Positions 18,239-27,544 of a DNA stretch of 64,000 nucleotides are shown piece by piece. The stretch is from positions 30,109-94,108 of the forward strand of contig JACPUX010000049.1 of NCBI GenBank assembly GCA_016192065.1. The letters are read 5' to 3'. Every line of letters starts with the position of its first letter. The stretch's first letter is position 1. The position numbers and the translations under genes are program-made. Below the pieces are notes generated by a model that saw nothing but the letters and a program-made list of their open reading frames with translations, searched no databases and was not told the DNA's origin. Source of the stretch: Betaproteobacteria bacterium (GTDB lineage: Bacteria; Pseudomonadota; Gammaproteobacteria; Burkholderiales; Casimicrobiaceae).

Positions 18239-20353
18239 TCAGTCGGGCACGTTGACCGTATTCGCCCCGAAGGTGATCTGATTGGTGCCGGTCGGGCTAG
18301 TTGAAATCGGCGGCAGGTTGGCGCTGGTGATCGCCGGCGCCGCGCCAGGCGTGCCTCCCCGCGGCGTGGTGCGAACCACTTGGGAGGGCGGCAGGGCCAC
18401 GCCGCTCTTGAGATTGGCATAGATCATGTTGAGCGCTTGAAAGACGTATCCGTGCAAAGGCACCAGGCGTGTGTCGTAGCCGGCCAGCGGCAGGAAGGCA
18501 TCGAAGTGGTTGGCATTGGTGACCTCGACATAGGAGAGCTTGCTGGCCGCACCTTCGATCATCTTGTTGGCCCCGAAATAGGGCCGGGAGGTGTGGTTCA
18601 CCGGCAGCAGCGCGTCGGAGCGACCATGCACGATGATCCCTGGCCGCCCGCGCAGATTGCCACTGCGCCGGACCTCATTGATGCCGGCCTGAGTTCGCGT
18701 CGCCAGGGCATCGGTACCGGACAGCAGATTGCGCAAGCAAATCGCCCCATCAAGGTTGTAGTCGGCGACGCCACTGCCCGGCGAAGTGGACAGATCATCC
18801 TTGAGCGGGCCGCCCACCGAGCTGTTATTGATCAAATTGATGCCGCTGGTCGGTGGAACGCCGTTGCCGGTGCCGAAAATGCGCGGGAACGCGCTTGCCG
18901 CGAGCGCGACTGGTGCGCCCGTGGCATCGGTGGCGCCAAAACTGATGCCGCACAGGTTTTCCTTCACGCTGGCACGCGCGTAGGTGTTGGCGTAGGTCAC
19001 CGTGACCGCTGGCGTGGCGAACGCGTAGTGGGAAGCATGCAGCAGGCTCGCCTCGGCCTCCCACCCGTAGCTGAGCAGTTTCTGCAAGGCCTCGTCGGCT
19101 TGCTCGGCGCTGGTCGTTCCGGCCAAAAGGCCCCGAGCCTTGAGCTGGGTGCAGCGGTTGGTGGCCCGAGCGGTGTTGATCATGATCAGGAACGGCGAGG
19201 CCGAAAGGCTTGAAGAGAGTGCCGCGCAAGGCTGGTAGAGATTGGCCACGGTGAAGTAGTCGTACAGGCCACGCGCGGTGGTGTCCACAGTGACGCCGCC
19301 GCGCTTCACTTGCACGGCCGCGTTGACCAGCGGCTGGATTTCCGGCTCGCCCGCGACCACGCCGTCGATCAGGCCCGAAGTATCGGCTTCCACCGCCTGC
19401 AGGACAGCACCGCCACCGTTGGAGACACCCGCGGCGATGACCAGGGTATTGTCGGGCCGGAAATCCTGGTACTTCTGCCCGGTGTATGGATTGGCACTGG
19501 CGAACTGTTCGTTGAGCACGTACAGCGCAAACTCGATCGCCTGAAGGGCGTGCTTGCCCCAGTCCTTTTCCGGGTTTTGTTGCGAATGGGCGTGCTTGAA
19601 GGCGTAGCGGTTGGGGGTGGCGCTATTGAATGCCGTACGTTCGGCGGCGCTCAGCCCGGCGTTGAACTGAGCGCTCTTGCCCGCCGCGCCAGCGTCGGCG
19701 ACGATGCCATGCATGAGCGTGACCTTATCGCTTTGCAGGTCGTGGGCGCCGTTGCCGGTACCCTTGTCGGCATAGGCGACCGCGCAGCCGCGCTTCAAAC
19801 CCCACTCGCCCACCGCGACCGGACCATAGATCCCGCGTGAACCACTCGAGACCACCGCGTGAATGCAGGGATTGGCCTTGTCGAAGCTGGTCGGCACCTG
19901 AACCATCAGAGTGACATTTTGCCGGCCGCTGCCATCATCGGCATAGGCAAGGTACTCGCTTCCGGCGACACGGCCCTCTCCGGTGCCGGCGACGCCGTTC
20001 AAATCAACATTGGGTCCGTAGAGCGTGCCGTAGCCCCCATTGGAGGTCGGATCGATCAGCGCGCGGTAGTTGCTATAAATGGCGAGGCGCCGCAATTCCG
20101 CCGCAGTCGGGTTGGCGGGATCGGTGACAGCCGGTGCCACGGCCGATTGCAGACCGGTCTTGCCGAGGCCGGCGGTAAGCAGGTCGTCGCTGGTACCATC
20201 GTAGGCGATTTTGCTGATCACGCTGCTGATGAACGCGGGGAGCAGGTTGTAGCTGACGCTGCTGCCGCCGCCGCCCCCGCCACCACCGCAGGCCGCGACC
20301 ACCGCGCCCGCCACCAAGCCGAGCACCAAACCCCTTGCCGATCTGCCTGCCAT
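18239..20353 (-). CDS. Lipoprotein D-(-)-3-hydroxybutyrate oligomer hydrolase
   Basis: A 704-residue exported protein of the 3HB-oligomer hydrolase family. The lipobox ends at Cys22 (VVAAC) and is followed by a run of eight glycines. Family hallmarks include LMVQVPTSFDKANPCIHAVVSSGSRG, and the catalytic serine in GVSNGG (Ser311). It cleaves water-soluble oligomers of 3-hydroxybutyrate left by PHB depolymerase. I chose the ATG at 20353 because AGGAGG lies 6 nt before it. No PHB depolymerase or synthase is in the window, but the dehydrogenase at 1.1-2.0 kb is consistent with use of the monomer. Confidence 0.9.
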   Translation of the reverse strand: MAGRSARGLVLGLVAGAVVAACGGGGGGGGSSVSYNLLPAFISSVISKIAYDGTSDDLLTAGLGKTGLQSAVAPAVTDPANPTAAELRRLAIYSNYRALIDPTSNGGYGTLYGPNVDLNGVAGTGEGRVAGSEYLAYADDGSGRQNVTLMVQVPTSFDKANPCIHAVVSSGSRGIYGPVAVGEWGLKRGCAVAYADKGTGNGAHDLQSDKVTLMHGIVADAGAAGKSAQFNAGLSAAERTAFNSATPNRYAFKHAHSQQNPEKDWGKHALQAIEFALYVLNEQFASANPYTGQKYQDFRPDNTLVIAAGVSNGGGAVLQAVEADTSGLIDGVVAGEPEIQPLVNAAVQVKRGGVTVDTTARGLYDYFTVANLYQPCAALSSSLSASPFLIMINTARATNRCTQLKARGLLAGTTSAEQADEALQKLLSYGWEAEASLLHASHYAFATPAVTVTYANTYARASVKENLCGISFGATDATGAPVALAASAFPRIFGTGNGVPPTSGINLINNSSVGGPLKDDLSTSPGSGVADYNLDGAICLRNLLSGTDALATRTQAGINEVRRSGNLRGRPGIIVHGRSDALLPVNHTSRPYFGANKMIEGAASKLSYVEVTNANHFDAFLPLAGYDTRLVPLHGYVFQALNMIYANLKSGVALPPSQVVRTTPRGGTPGAAPAITSANLPPISTSPTGTNQITFGANTVNVPD

Positions 20354-20451
20354 TTTCTGCCTCCTCTTAGTATCCGGTTTGAGCATCTAGACCCCACGGC
20401 GCCTCGCGCCGCAGCTCCGCCGCGGCCTGGCGCCTCAACCTGCCGCGCATT

Positions 20452-20489
20452 TTAACCGTACGGATAATAAAAAGTAAACCTACGGTTAA
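20452..20489. promoter_or_regulatory. Candidate operator: 9-bp perfect inverted repeat, 20-bp spacer
   Basis: TTAACCGTA at 20452-20460 pairs perfectly with TACGGTTAA at 20481-20489. The spacer is AT-rich in an otherwise GC-rich region, and the site is about 100 bp upstream of the oligomer hydrolase start. The layout resembles a transcription-factor site overlapping a promoter, but I could not match it to a known regulator. Confidence 0.4.
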
Positions 20490-20577
20490 TTAGGGAAAAC
20501 ACCAATGGCCAGGGAATTTGGACCACTTTCTCCAGGCGCGACCGAGGCAGCGCATAATGTGCCAAGCGGGAGCACTC

Positions 20578-20689
20578 GGGAAACGCTGATCAACGCCGCC
20601 AAAACGGCGAAGGCCGTTCTCCAGTTCCTCGAACTTCCTGGATTTCCGTTGGCGCCATATTGATGGATCCTGAGTTGACCAGGGTTCCC
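20578..20689 (+). repeat. Interspersed small repeat, copy 4
   Basis: The left end GGGAAACGCTGATCAA is well preserved, followed by CGGCGAAGGCCG and, in the right half, CTTCCTGGATTTCCG. The right end TTGACCAGGGTTCCC is a diverged form of TTGATCAGCGTTTCC. It lies between the oligomer hydrolase and sodC, about 50 bp before the sodC start. Confidence 0.75.
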
Positions 20690-20736
20690 CTGGCGTTATG
20701 GCCTCATCCACACACCAAGCCAAGAACGGAGGCAAT

Positions 20737-21267
20737 GTGCAACGAACTTCAGCGACTGGATTTGGGGTGCTTACGGTCGCGCTCGCCCTCAGCGGATGCG
20801 CTACGTCCACCGGCACGCAGGGGCCCAACGCGAGCGCCGAGCTCGAAGCGACCAAAGGCAACACGGCACGCGGCACCGTGAGCTTCCGCCAGACCGGGGA
20901 GCGAGTGCGCGTCCAGGCAAGTGTCTCCGGCCTGACCCCGGGGCCGCATGGCTTCCACATTCACGACCAGGGCGATTGCAGTTCCGGGGATGGCGCCAGC
21001 GCCGGCGGACATTTCAATCCCCTGGCCAAGCCCCATGCTCATCCGCAAGCGGCGGAACGTCACGCCGGCGACCTCCCACAGTTGACCGCCGATGCCGCGG
21101 GCAAGGCCACGCTCGATTTCGAGATCGATCTGCTTCGCATTGGCACCGGCCCCACCAACATCGTCGGCCGCTCGGTGATCGTGCATGGCGGACCCGATGA
21201 CTTCAAGTCGCAACCGGCGGGAAATTCAGGGCCGAGGGTTGCCTGCGGTGTCATTCGCGCCGGCTGA
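20737..21267 (+). CDS. sodC: Copper/zinc superoxide dismutase, lipoprotein type
   Basis: A 176-residue SodC. Copper-ligand motif GFHIHDQGDC, then GGHFNPL, zinc-site region with HPQAAERHAGDLP, and VIVHGGPDD are all present. From the GTG at 20737 (GGAGG 4 nt before it) the N-terminus is a compact lipoprotein signal ending LSGC. An in-frame ATG 13 codons upstream would place a polar extension in front of it, so I prefer the GTG. The protein dismutates superoxide at the cell envelope. Confidence 0.92.
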   Translation: MQRTSATGFGVLTVALALSGCATSTGTQGPNASAELEATKGNTARGTVSFRQTGERVRVQASVSGLTPGPHGFHIHDQGDCSSGDGASAGGHFNPLAKPHAHPQAAERHAGDLPQLTADAAGKATLDFEIDLLRIGTGPTNIVGRSVIVHGGPDDFKSQPAGNSGPRVACGVIRAG

Positions 21268-21419
21268 GCACGCCCGAGGTTGCTTGCGCCGGGTCTTGCG
21301 CCTCCTGCCCGGGCGTCGCGCACCGCGCTCGAGTTAAATCCAGACCGCACGGCACCTGGCCGGCGGCGCCGTGTTGGCGAAACAGCGTTGGTAGTCGGCA
21401 CTTGGGCCAGAGGGCTCGC

Positions 21420-21448
21420 TTGTCTTTGCCGGTTTCGCCCGGCATACT
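21420..21448 (+). promoter_or_regulatory. Candidate sigma70 promoter for fabI
   Basis: TTGTCT and CATACT are separated by 17 bp, about 40 bp before the fabI start. The match to the sigma70 consensus is partial. Confidence 0.35.
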
Positions 21449-21487
21449 TGCGGCCAATTTTGCCTCGCCGCTGCATAAGGATCGACA

Positions 21488-22282
21488 ATGGGCTTTCTGG
21501 CCGACAAAAAAATACTCATCACCGGACTCATCAGCAACCGTTCCATCGCTTTTGGCATCGCCGGTGCGATGCGGCGCGAGGGTGCCGAACTGGCCTTTAC
21601 CTATGCCGGCGACGGCCTAAAGGACCGGGTGATCAGGCTCACCCAGGAGTTCGGCGAGTCTCCACTGGTATTGCCCATGGACGTCACCCGCGACGACGAA
21701 ATCGCCGCGACCTTTGAAACCTTGGGCAAAGAGTGGGGCGCGCTCGATGGCATCATCCATTCAGTCGCCTTCGCGCCGCGCGAGGCGCTGGCCGGGGACT
21801 ATCTCGACGGCCTGACCCGCGAAGGTTTCGCCTTGGCCAACGATGTCTCCTCCTACAGCTTCGCCGCTCTGGCCAAAGCCGGGAGGCCGCTGATGCGGGG
21901 TCGCAAGGCCGCGCTCTTGACCCTTTCCTATCTCGGTGCCATGCGCTGCGTACGCAACTACAATCTCATGGGCCTCGCCAAGGCCAGCCTCGAGGCCAAC
22001 GTGCGCTACCTCGCCTACTGCATGGGCCCGGAAGGCATTCGGGTCAACGGCATTTCCGCCGGCCCGATCAAAACCCTCGCCGCCGCGGGCATCGGCAGTT
22101 TTCACAAGATCTTTCATCACGTCGAAAAAAACGCGCCCCTGCAGCGCAACGTGACCATCGAAGAAGTAGGCAACGCCGCGGCCTTCCTGTGCAGCGATCT
22201 GGCCAGCGGCATCACCGGTGAAATCACCTACGTCGATTGCGGTTACAACATCGTCGCCGTGGGGCTGGGCGAAGAAGCTTAG
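21488..22282 (+). CDS. fabI: Enoyl-[acyl-carrier-protein] reductase (NADH) FabI
   Basis: A 264-residue short-chain dehydrogenase-like enzyme. The N-terminal [22 protein letters not shown] is the FabI signature. The catalytic pair is Tyr158 and Lys165 in YNLMGLAK, with Tyr148 in LSYLG, equivalent to Tyr156, Lys163 and Tyr146 of the E. coli enzyme. It reduces trans-2-enoyl-ACP in each round of fatty-acid elongation and belongs to the family inhibited by triclosan. It is monocistronic here. Confidence 0.96.
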   Translation: MGFLADKKILITGLISNRSIAFGIAGAMRREGAELAFTYAGDGLKDRVIRLTQEFGESPLVLPMDVTRDDEIAATFETLGKEWGALDGIIHSVAFAPREALAGDYLDGLTREGFALANDVSSYSFAALAKAGRPLMRGRKAALLTLSYLGAMRCVRNYNLMGLAKASLEANVRYLAYCMGPEGIRVNGISAGPIKTLAAAGIGSFHKIFHHVEKNAPLQRNVTIEEVGNAAAFLCSDLASGITGEITYVDCGYNIVAVGLGEEA

Positions 22283-22550
22283 GGGTCGGACGAAAATCGC
22301 GGCAAGGCGGCGTGTGCGCAGCGCGCCGACGCCGACGGAGCAGTGAATTGGGCGCGGGCTCACGGGTCGGGCAACATTCCTGGGAGCGGTAGTTTTCTCG
22401 CTGCCCCCTCGGGCACGCCCGCGGCATCGGCCACCCCGGGGCGGTTTTGCGATTACCAAAGAGCGCCGGCGGCCACGAGTGGTCGGCCGCGGCGCGAAGC
22501 TCGCCAGCAAGCGCCGGTCGGCGTCCCGACCCGGAACCACCTCCAGGAAC

Positions 22551-24158
22551 ATGAACCAGAACTACGACGCCATCATCATCGGAGCCGGTCACAACGGCCT
22601 TACCTGCGCCGCCTACCTCGCCGCGGCGGGTCTGCAAGTGCTGATGCTGGAACGACGCGGCGTGGTTGGCGGAGCCGCTGTCACCGAGGAATTCTTCCCC
22701 GGCTTTCGCAATTCCACCGCCAGCTACACCGTCAGCTTGCTGGCCCCGGAAGTCATTCGCGATCTGCGCCTGGCCGAACACGGCCTCAGGATCATCGAGC
22801 GCCCCTACTCGAATTTTCTGCCCCTGCCCGATGCTGGCGCGCTGCGCGTCGGTGGCGGACTCGCCGCAACCCAGGCCGAGGTGGCGCGCTTTTCGCGGCG
22901 TGATGCCGAGCGCCTGCCCGAGTACTACGCCCGGCTCGAAGCCGTGGCGGAAGTCTTGCGCCGCCTGGCGCGGGAGATCCCCCCCAATGTCGGCGGCGGC
23001 CTCACCGACTGGCTGCGTGCCGGTTTGCTGGGCAAGAAGCTCGGCGACCTGCCCATGGCGGCCAAGCGCGACGCCCTGGAACTCTTCACCAAGTCGGCCG
23101 GCGAACTGCTCGACGCCTGGTTTGAATCCGCGCCGATCAAGGCGGCTTTCGGTTTCGACGCGGTGGTAGGCAATTACGCCTCGCCCTATGCACCCGGCAC
23201 GGCCTACGTGCTGCTGCATCATGTCTTCGGCGAGGTCAACGGCAAGCGGGGCATCTGGGGCCACGCCCTGGGCGGCATGGGGGCGATCACCGAAGCCATG
23301 GCCCAGGAGGCCCGGGCGCGCGGGGTAACGATCGTGCTCGAGGCTCCGGTGGCCAAGGTACTGGTGCGCGAGGGCCGCGCCCGCGGGGTGGTGCTGGCCG
23401 ATGGGCGCGAGTTCTCCGCCCCGCGCGTCATCGCCAATGTCAATCCCAAACTGCTCTGTCTGGAGATGATCGAGCCGGCCGCGCTGCCCGCCGATTTCCT
23501 GCAGCGCATGCGTCACTATGCCTGCGGCTCGGGCACACTGCGCATCAACGTCGCGCTCGCTCAATTGCCCGACTTCCGCTGCGCGCCGGGAACCGTGGCG
23601 GCGCCCCACCACCGCTCCGGCATCATCATGGCGCCGAGCCTTGCCTATCTCGATCGTGCCTACGACGATGCACGCCGCGAGGGCTTCGCGCGCGAGCCCA
23701 TCGTGGAAATGCTGCTGCCCAGCATTATCGACGACCGCCTGGCGCCGCCGGGCCAGCATGTGGCGAGCCTCTTCTGCCAGCACTTCGCGCCCACCCTGCC
23801 GCAAGGACGCGATTGGGACCGCGAAAAGGCCGCCGCGGTCGAGCGCGTCTTCGCGGTCGTCGAGGCACAGGCGCCGAACTTCCGCGCTGCGCTCCTGGGC
23901 TACCGTGCCTTGACGCCGCTCGACCTGGAACGCGAATTCGGCCTGCTGGGCGGCGATATTTTCCACGGGCGCCTTAGCCTCGACCAACTCTTCAGCGCCC
24001 GCCCCGTGCTCGGCCATGCCGACCACCGTCTGCCGCTCCAGGGGCTTTATCTGTGTGGCTCGGGCGCGCACCCCGGCGGTGGGGTCAGCGGTCTGCCGGG
24101 GCGCAACGCCGCGCGCGAAATCCTGCGCGACCGTTCCTGGTGGCGCCGCCGGCCTTGA
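22551..24158 (+). CDS. FAD-dependent oxidoreductase, phytoene-desaturase-like
   Basis: A 535-residue flavoprotein. The N-terminal dinucleotide motif GAGHNG (residues 11-16) is followed by LERRGVVGGAAVTEEFFPGF, as in the carotenoid-desaturase/PYROXD2 branch. The C-terminal FAD-closing motif is LYLCGSGAHPGGGVSGLPGRNAA. No carotenoid genes are nearby, so a role in pigment synthesis is not supported. The start is fixed by MNQNYDAIII. The stop overlaps the next gene's probable TTG start. The 268 bp before it contain nothing I can identify. Confidence 0.88.
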   Translation: MNQNYDAIIIGAGHNGLTCAAYLAAAGLQVLMLERRGVVGGAAVTEEFFPGFRNSTASYTVSLLAPEVIRDLRLAEHGLRIIERPYSNFLPLPDAGALRVGGGLAATQAEVARFSRRDAERLPEYYARLEAVAEVLRRLAREIPPNVGGGLTDWLRAGLLGKKLGDLPMAAKRDALELFTKSAGELLDAWFESAPIKAAFGFDAVVGNYASPYAPGTAYVLLHHVFGEVNGKRGIWGHALGGMGAITEAMAQEARARGVTIVLEAPVAKVLVREGRARGVVLADGREFSAPRVIANVNPKLLCLEMIEPAALPADFLQRMRHYACGSGTLRINVALAQLPDFRCAPGTVAAPHHRSGIIMAPSLAYLDRAYDDARREGFAREPIVEMLLPSIIDDRLAPPGQHVASLFCQHFAPTLPQGRDWDREKAAAVERVFAVVEAQAPNFRAALLGYRALTPLDLEREFGLLGGDIFHGRLSLDQLFSARPVLGHADHRLPLQGLYLCGSGAHPGGGVSGLPGRNAAREILRDRSWWRRRP

Positions 24159-25441
24159 GCAAGGCGCTCGACACCGCCCACAGCCAGGCGAGCGAGACCG
24201 CCTCGCTTTACCTCGATGCCCTGACCGGCGTGCGTGGCTTCGCCGCCTGCTGGGTGTTGCTCTACCATGCCTGGGTAGCGGCCGGGCCAGAGAACCTGTA
24301 TCTCTTTCTTGGCGATCAGCGGATCGATGTCACGCCCTTCTTGAGCGGCGGCGGCCTGGGCGTGACGGTGTTCTTCGTGCTCTCCGGGTTCCTCCTGGCC
24401 CTGCCCTTCGCCCAGGCAAGGGCACGGGGACAAGCGCGGCCGCGCTTCCCGGAGTTCTTCCGGCGCCGGGCCTTGCGCGTCTTGCCGGCCTACTACGCGC
24501 AGCTCTTGCTCTTGATTCCGCTCCTATGGTTTGGGCTGGCGCCCGGCCCGGCGGAAGTCGCCAATGTGGCACTGCACGCGCTGATGGCGCACAACTTCAA
24601 TCTGCATTACGTGGCGACGATCAACGGCCCCTATTGGAGCATGCCCACGGAGTGGAATTTCTATCTGCTGTTTCCGCTCCTGATCCTCTGCTGCGGCCCG
24701 CGCCGCTGGCCCTGGCTGCTGGCGATTACGCTGCTCCTGGTGCCGCTCTACCGCTGGACGCTCTTCCAATACATCGCCGCCTGGCCGCTGGGCGAACGCG
24801 TCTCGCTGATCGATCAATTGCCCGGTCGGCTCGATCAATTCGTCTTCGGCATGCTGGCGGCGCATCTCTTGGTCTTCTGGCGCGGCACTCCCGGAGGCCG
24901 CGCCGCGCTGGCCCGCTGGGGCGACGCGATCCTCGCCCTGGGCTGCCTGATCGGGCTGGTGCTGCTCTACTGGATGCACGAACACTTCCGGCGCTACCTC
25001 GCCGGGCACTGGAGCCTTTACGCCTGGAATACCGCCTTCGGCCTGGCCACCGCCTTATGCATCCTGGGCATCGCGGCCGGCGGGCGCTTCGGCCTGGCCT
25101 TGTTCGCCAACCCGGTCTCGGTGTGGCTGGGCGTGGTGAGCTACAGCGTGTATTTGTGGCACTTTCCGGTGGTCGATGCGCTGTCGCGGCAAACCTGGAT
25201 CGCCAGCCTGCCCGGGCCGCATTGGCTGCCGCTCACCCTGGCCGCTCTGCCGCCCATACTGGCGGTTTCCGCGCTGTGGTATCGCTATGTGGAGCGACCC
25301 TTCCTCGTCCCCGAGACCCTCGCCGAAGGACCGCTCGCCCGCCTGGCGCCGCTGGCGCGGCGGCGCACTTGGCTGGTAGCGGCCCTGGCGGCGCTGGGCC
25401 TCGTGACCTGGGCGGCGATGTGGCAACTGCTCCGCCATTGA
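24155..25441 (+). CDS. Acyltransferase 3 family membrane protein
   Basis: About 428 residues with around ten membrane segments. YLDALTGVRGFAACWVLLYHAW holds the conserved His of the family. GVTVFFVLSGFLLALPF and FRRRALRVLPAYYAQL are further motifs, and SYSVYLWHFPVV lies near the C-terminus. Family members transfer acetyl or other acyl groups to extracytoplasmic sugars or lipids. The start is uncertain: I chose TTG at 24155, which overlaps the preceding TGA; a GTG at 24140 is an alternative. The acceptor is unknown. Confidence 0.87.
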   Translation: MSKALDTAHSQASETASLYLDALTGVRGFAACWVLLYHAWVAAGPENLYLFLGDQRIDVTPFLSGGGLGVTVFFVLSGFLLALPFAQARARGQARPRFPEFFRRRALRVLPAYYAQLLLLIPLLWFGLAPGPAEVANVALHALMAHNFNLHYVATINGPYWSMPTEWNFYLLFPLLILCCGPRRWPWLLAITLLLVPLYRWTLFQYIAAWPLGERVSLIDQLPGRLDQFVFGMLAAHLLVFWRGTPGGRAALARWGDAILALGCLIGLVLLYWMHEHFRRYLAGHWSLYAWNTAFGLATALCILGIAAGGRFGLALFANPVSVWLGVVSYSVYLWHFPVVDALSRQTWIASLPGPHWLPLTLAALPPILAVSALWYRYVERPFLVPETLAEGPLARLAPLARRRTWLVAALAALGLVTWAAMWQLLRH

Positions 25442-25634
25442 AGCGACGGGGTCGCGATTCGCGCTTGGTCACCCCTCGCTCCGCTCCTCGAAATTTCGCC
25501 AGCATACTGATGCTGGACCGGTCGAGGCTCGGCCCGGTGTGCCCGCATCGCCACACCACCAGTCCACGGATGCTCAGGCGGCGCGGGCCGGTGGAACCGC
25601 GCCTCGGTGCCAGGCCGGCAGCGGGCGCAAGCGT

Positions 25635-26600
25635 TCAGGGCCGCGCGAAGGCGCGTACACCCAACACTACCCCCGCGACCAGGAGCGCGACCCCGCCGAG
25701 CACTTCCGCCCCCGGAAACACCCCGCGCCAAACAAACGCGTAGGCGAGGGCGGCGAGGGTTTCGAAGACGATCAATTGCCCGACCAGCGCGGTCGGCAAG
25801 AGTTGGCTGGCACGATTCCAGAGCAAGGTGCCGAGCCACGAAGCGCTCAGGCCGATCGCCAGCATCCACCCGGCAAAAGCCCAGGGCCGCGGCCCCAAAG
25901 GCATGGCCAGGCCACCTTTGAGGGAATACCAGGCAAGACAGCCCGCCATCCCCACTGCAGCCAGTGGCAGCGTGGCCACCCCCTGCGCCGTCGCCCAAGT
26001 GGCGGAGTTGAGCTCGGGGTGTAGGCGCAGCCAGCGTGAATTGCGCACCGGGTACCAAGTCCAGGCCACCAGTGCGCCCAAGGCGGCGAGGGCTCCCAGC
26101 AGGTAATCGGACAAATTGCGCACGCCATCCAGGGCGCGCAGCTCGGCCTGATTGACCAGCAGGATGCCCGCGGCGATCACCCCCAGCGAAGGCACAAGCC
26201 GCAGCCAGGGCATGCCTCCTTCATGCAGATTGGCGACGATGGCGATGACCACCGGCAAGGTCCCGATGATCATGGTGGGCAGCGGTGCGTCCGCCAGTTG
26301 AATCGCCGCGGCCAGGCAGAGGTAGTAGGTGATATTGCCGCTGAGCGCCAGCTCGAACGCGGCGCGCCAATCCGCCGGGCGCAGGGCGAGAAGTCGCACG
26401 CGGTCGCGCCAGGCCAGCGGCAGGGCAATCAAGCCGAAGGCGAGATAGCGCCCGAAGGCGAGCATGGCCGGCGGGTAATCCGCCAGCACCAGCGGCGCCA
26501 CGAACACGATGCCCCAGGCGAGCCCCGCGCCCAGGGCACAGGCCACGCCCCAGACCAGTGGCTCGGCTGTTGGCCGCGATCTTTGGTTGATGTCAGACAT
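25635..26600 (-). CDS. EamA/DMT family transporter
   Basis: A 321-residue protein with ten hydrophobic segments in two EamA-like halves (first near residues 15-145, second near 165-315). The pattern of small residues, LSGNITYYLCLAAAIQLADAPL in the first half and WNRASQLLPTALVGQLIVFETLAALAY in the second, is typical of drug/metabolite transporters. It is convergent with the acyltransferase gene. The substrate is unknown. Confidence 0.88.
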   Translation of the reverse strand: MSDINQRSRPTAEPLVWGVACALGAGLAWGIVFVAPLVLADYPPAMLAFGRYLAFGLIALPLAWRDRVRLLALRPADWRAAFELALSGNITYYLCLAAAIQLADAPLPTMIIGTLPVVIAIVANLHEGGMPWLRLVPSLGVIAAGILLVNQAELRALDGVRNLSDYLLGALAALGALVAWTWYPVRNSRWLRLHPELNSATWATAQGVATLPLAAVGMAGCLAWYSLKGGLAMPLGPRPWAFAGWMLAIGLSASWLGTLLWNRASQLLPTALVGQLIVFETLAALAYAFVWRGVFPGAEVLGGVALLVAGVVLGVRAFARP

Positions 26601-26736
26601 GCGCCATTATCGCCGATCGGCGCGACCTCTCTTCCGCGAGTGATCCACGCGCCAGCGCTAGTCACCAACTTCAAATCGAAGGGTATCGGCGAGGCAAAGC
26701 GCTCGCCCCCAAGCGCCCTTTCTGGCGCCGCCGGCC

Positions 26737-27384
26737 TCAAAGGCGCGGGCGGCTCCTGGCGCGCCCGCGGGTTCGCCAGGCCGCGGCCAGGCCCAGTGCT
26801 CCAAGGCCCAGCGCGATGCCGCCCCACACCAGGGCGGCGAAGTGCGCCTGCACTCCGGGCAGGTTGCCGAAAACATACCCTGCGGCGAGCAAAGGTACCA
26901 CCCAAAGCACCGCGCCCAGACTCACGCAGAGCAAGAAGCGCAGGGGCGACATTTGCGCCACCCCACCGACGAAGGGCGCGCAGGTGCGAATCACCGCCAG
27001 ATAGGGCGAAAATACAAAGGTCAAACCACCGTGCGCCTCATAGAAGTCATGGGTACGAGCCAGCATGGCGCGATCGGGCCAGCGCCAATGCCAGTGGTCC
27101 AGGCCGTTGGCCAAGGCGCGCCCAGTGACGTAGTTGAGCAGGCTGCCCGTCACCATGGCTAGCCACAAGGCCGCGCCTACCGCGCCCAAGTTGAGCACGC
27201 CCTGGGCGCAGAAGGCGCCGCACACAAACACGAACGGGTTGCCGGGCAAGAAGAACAGTGGCAGTACACCCAACTCCAGAAAGATCAGGGTGAAAATGAG
27301 CGCGTAGACCCAAGCGCCGTACGCCGCCAGCAAGCTGCCGAGGTGCTGGTCGAAATGCCAAAGCTGGTGCAGGATTTCGGGCAT
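26737..27384 (-). CDS. DedA family membrane protein
   Basis: A 215-residue DedA/VTT-domain protein. LGVLPLFFLPGNPFVFVCGAFCAQG is the family's F/LPG-N/E-P region, and VIRTCAPFVGGVAQMSPLRFL is the conserved R-T/F-x-P-x-x-G region. DedA proteins are linked to membrane lipid flipping and proton motive force. The charged C-terminal tail (RTRGRARSRPRL) is arginine-rich. It lies downstream of the exosortase pair on the same strand. Confidence 0.9.
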   Translation of the reverse strand: MPEILHQLWHFDQHLGSLLAAYGAWVYALIFTLIFLELGVLPLFFLPGNPFVFVCGAFCAQGVLNLGAVGAALWLAMVTGSLLNYVTGRALANGLDHWHWRWPDRAMLARTHDFYEAHGGLTFVFSPYLAVIRTCAPFVGGVAQMSPLRFLLCVSLGAVLWVVPLLAAGYVFGNLPGVQAHFAALVWGGIALGLGALGLAAAWRTRGRARSRPRL

Positions 27385-27409
27385 GAGGAAGGGCCGCGTC
27401 GGGACTTGT

Positions 27410-27521
27410 GGAAACGCTGATTAAAGCCACCACACCGGCGATGGCCGGTTTTCGGGTCGCGAAATTTTCTGGATCCCGGCTTTCCCCGGACCGACCAGTC
27501 CTGACTCGATCAGCGTCTCCC
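27410..27521 (+). repeat. Interspersed small repeat, copy 5
   Basis: The left end GGAAACGCTGATTAA and right end CTCGATCAGCGTCTCC form near-perfect inverted ends. Inside are CACACCGGCGATGGCCGG and TTTTCTGGATCCCGGC. It lies between the DedA gene and the exosortase-associated gene. Confidence 0.8.
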
Positions 27522-27544
27522 TGCGCTCCGGCGAGGCTGGCCGT

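Larger units (their letters stand above)
20354..20736. other. Divergent intergenic region with inverted repeat and small repeat
   Basis: The 383-bp gap lies between the oligomer hydrolase (minus) and sodC (plus). It holds an AT-rich segment with the inverted repeat TTAACCGTA / TACGGTTAA around 20452-20489 and the interspersed small repeat at 20578-20689. No gene is supportable in it. Confidence 0.6.

Noticed and set aside
25499..25516. Hairpin CCAGCAT-ACTG-ATGCTGG between the convergent acyltransferase and EamA genes
   Set aside because: The stem is short and no T-run follows on either strand, so it is not claimed as a terminator.
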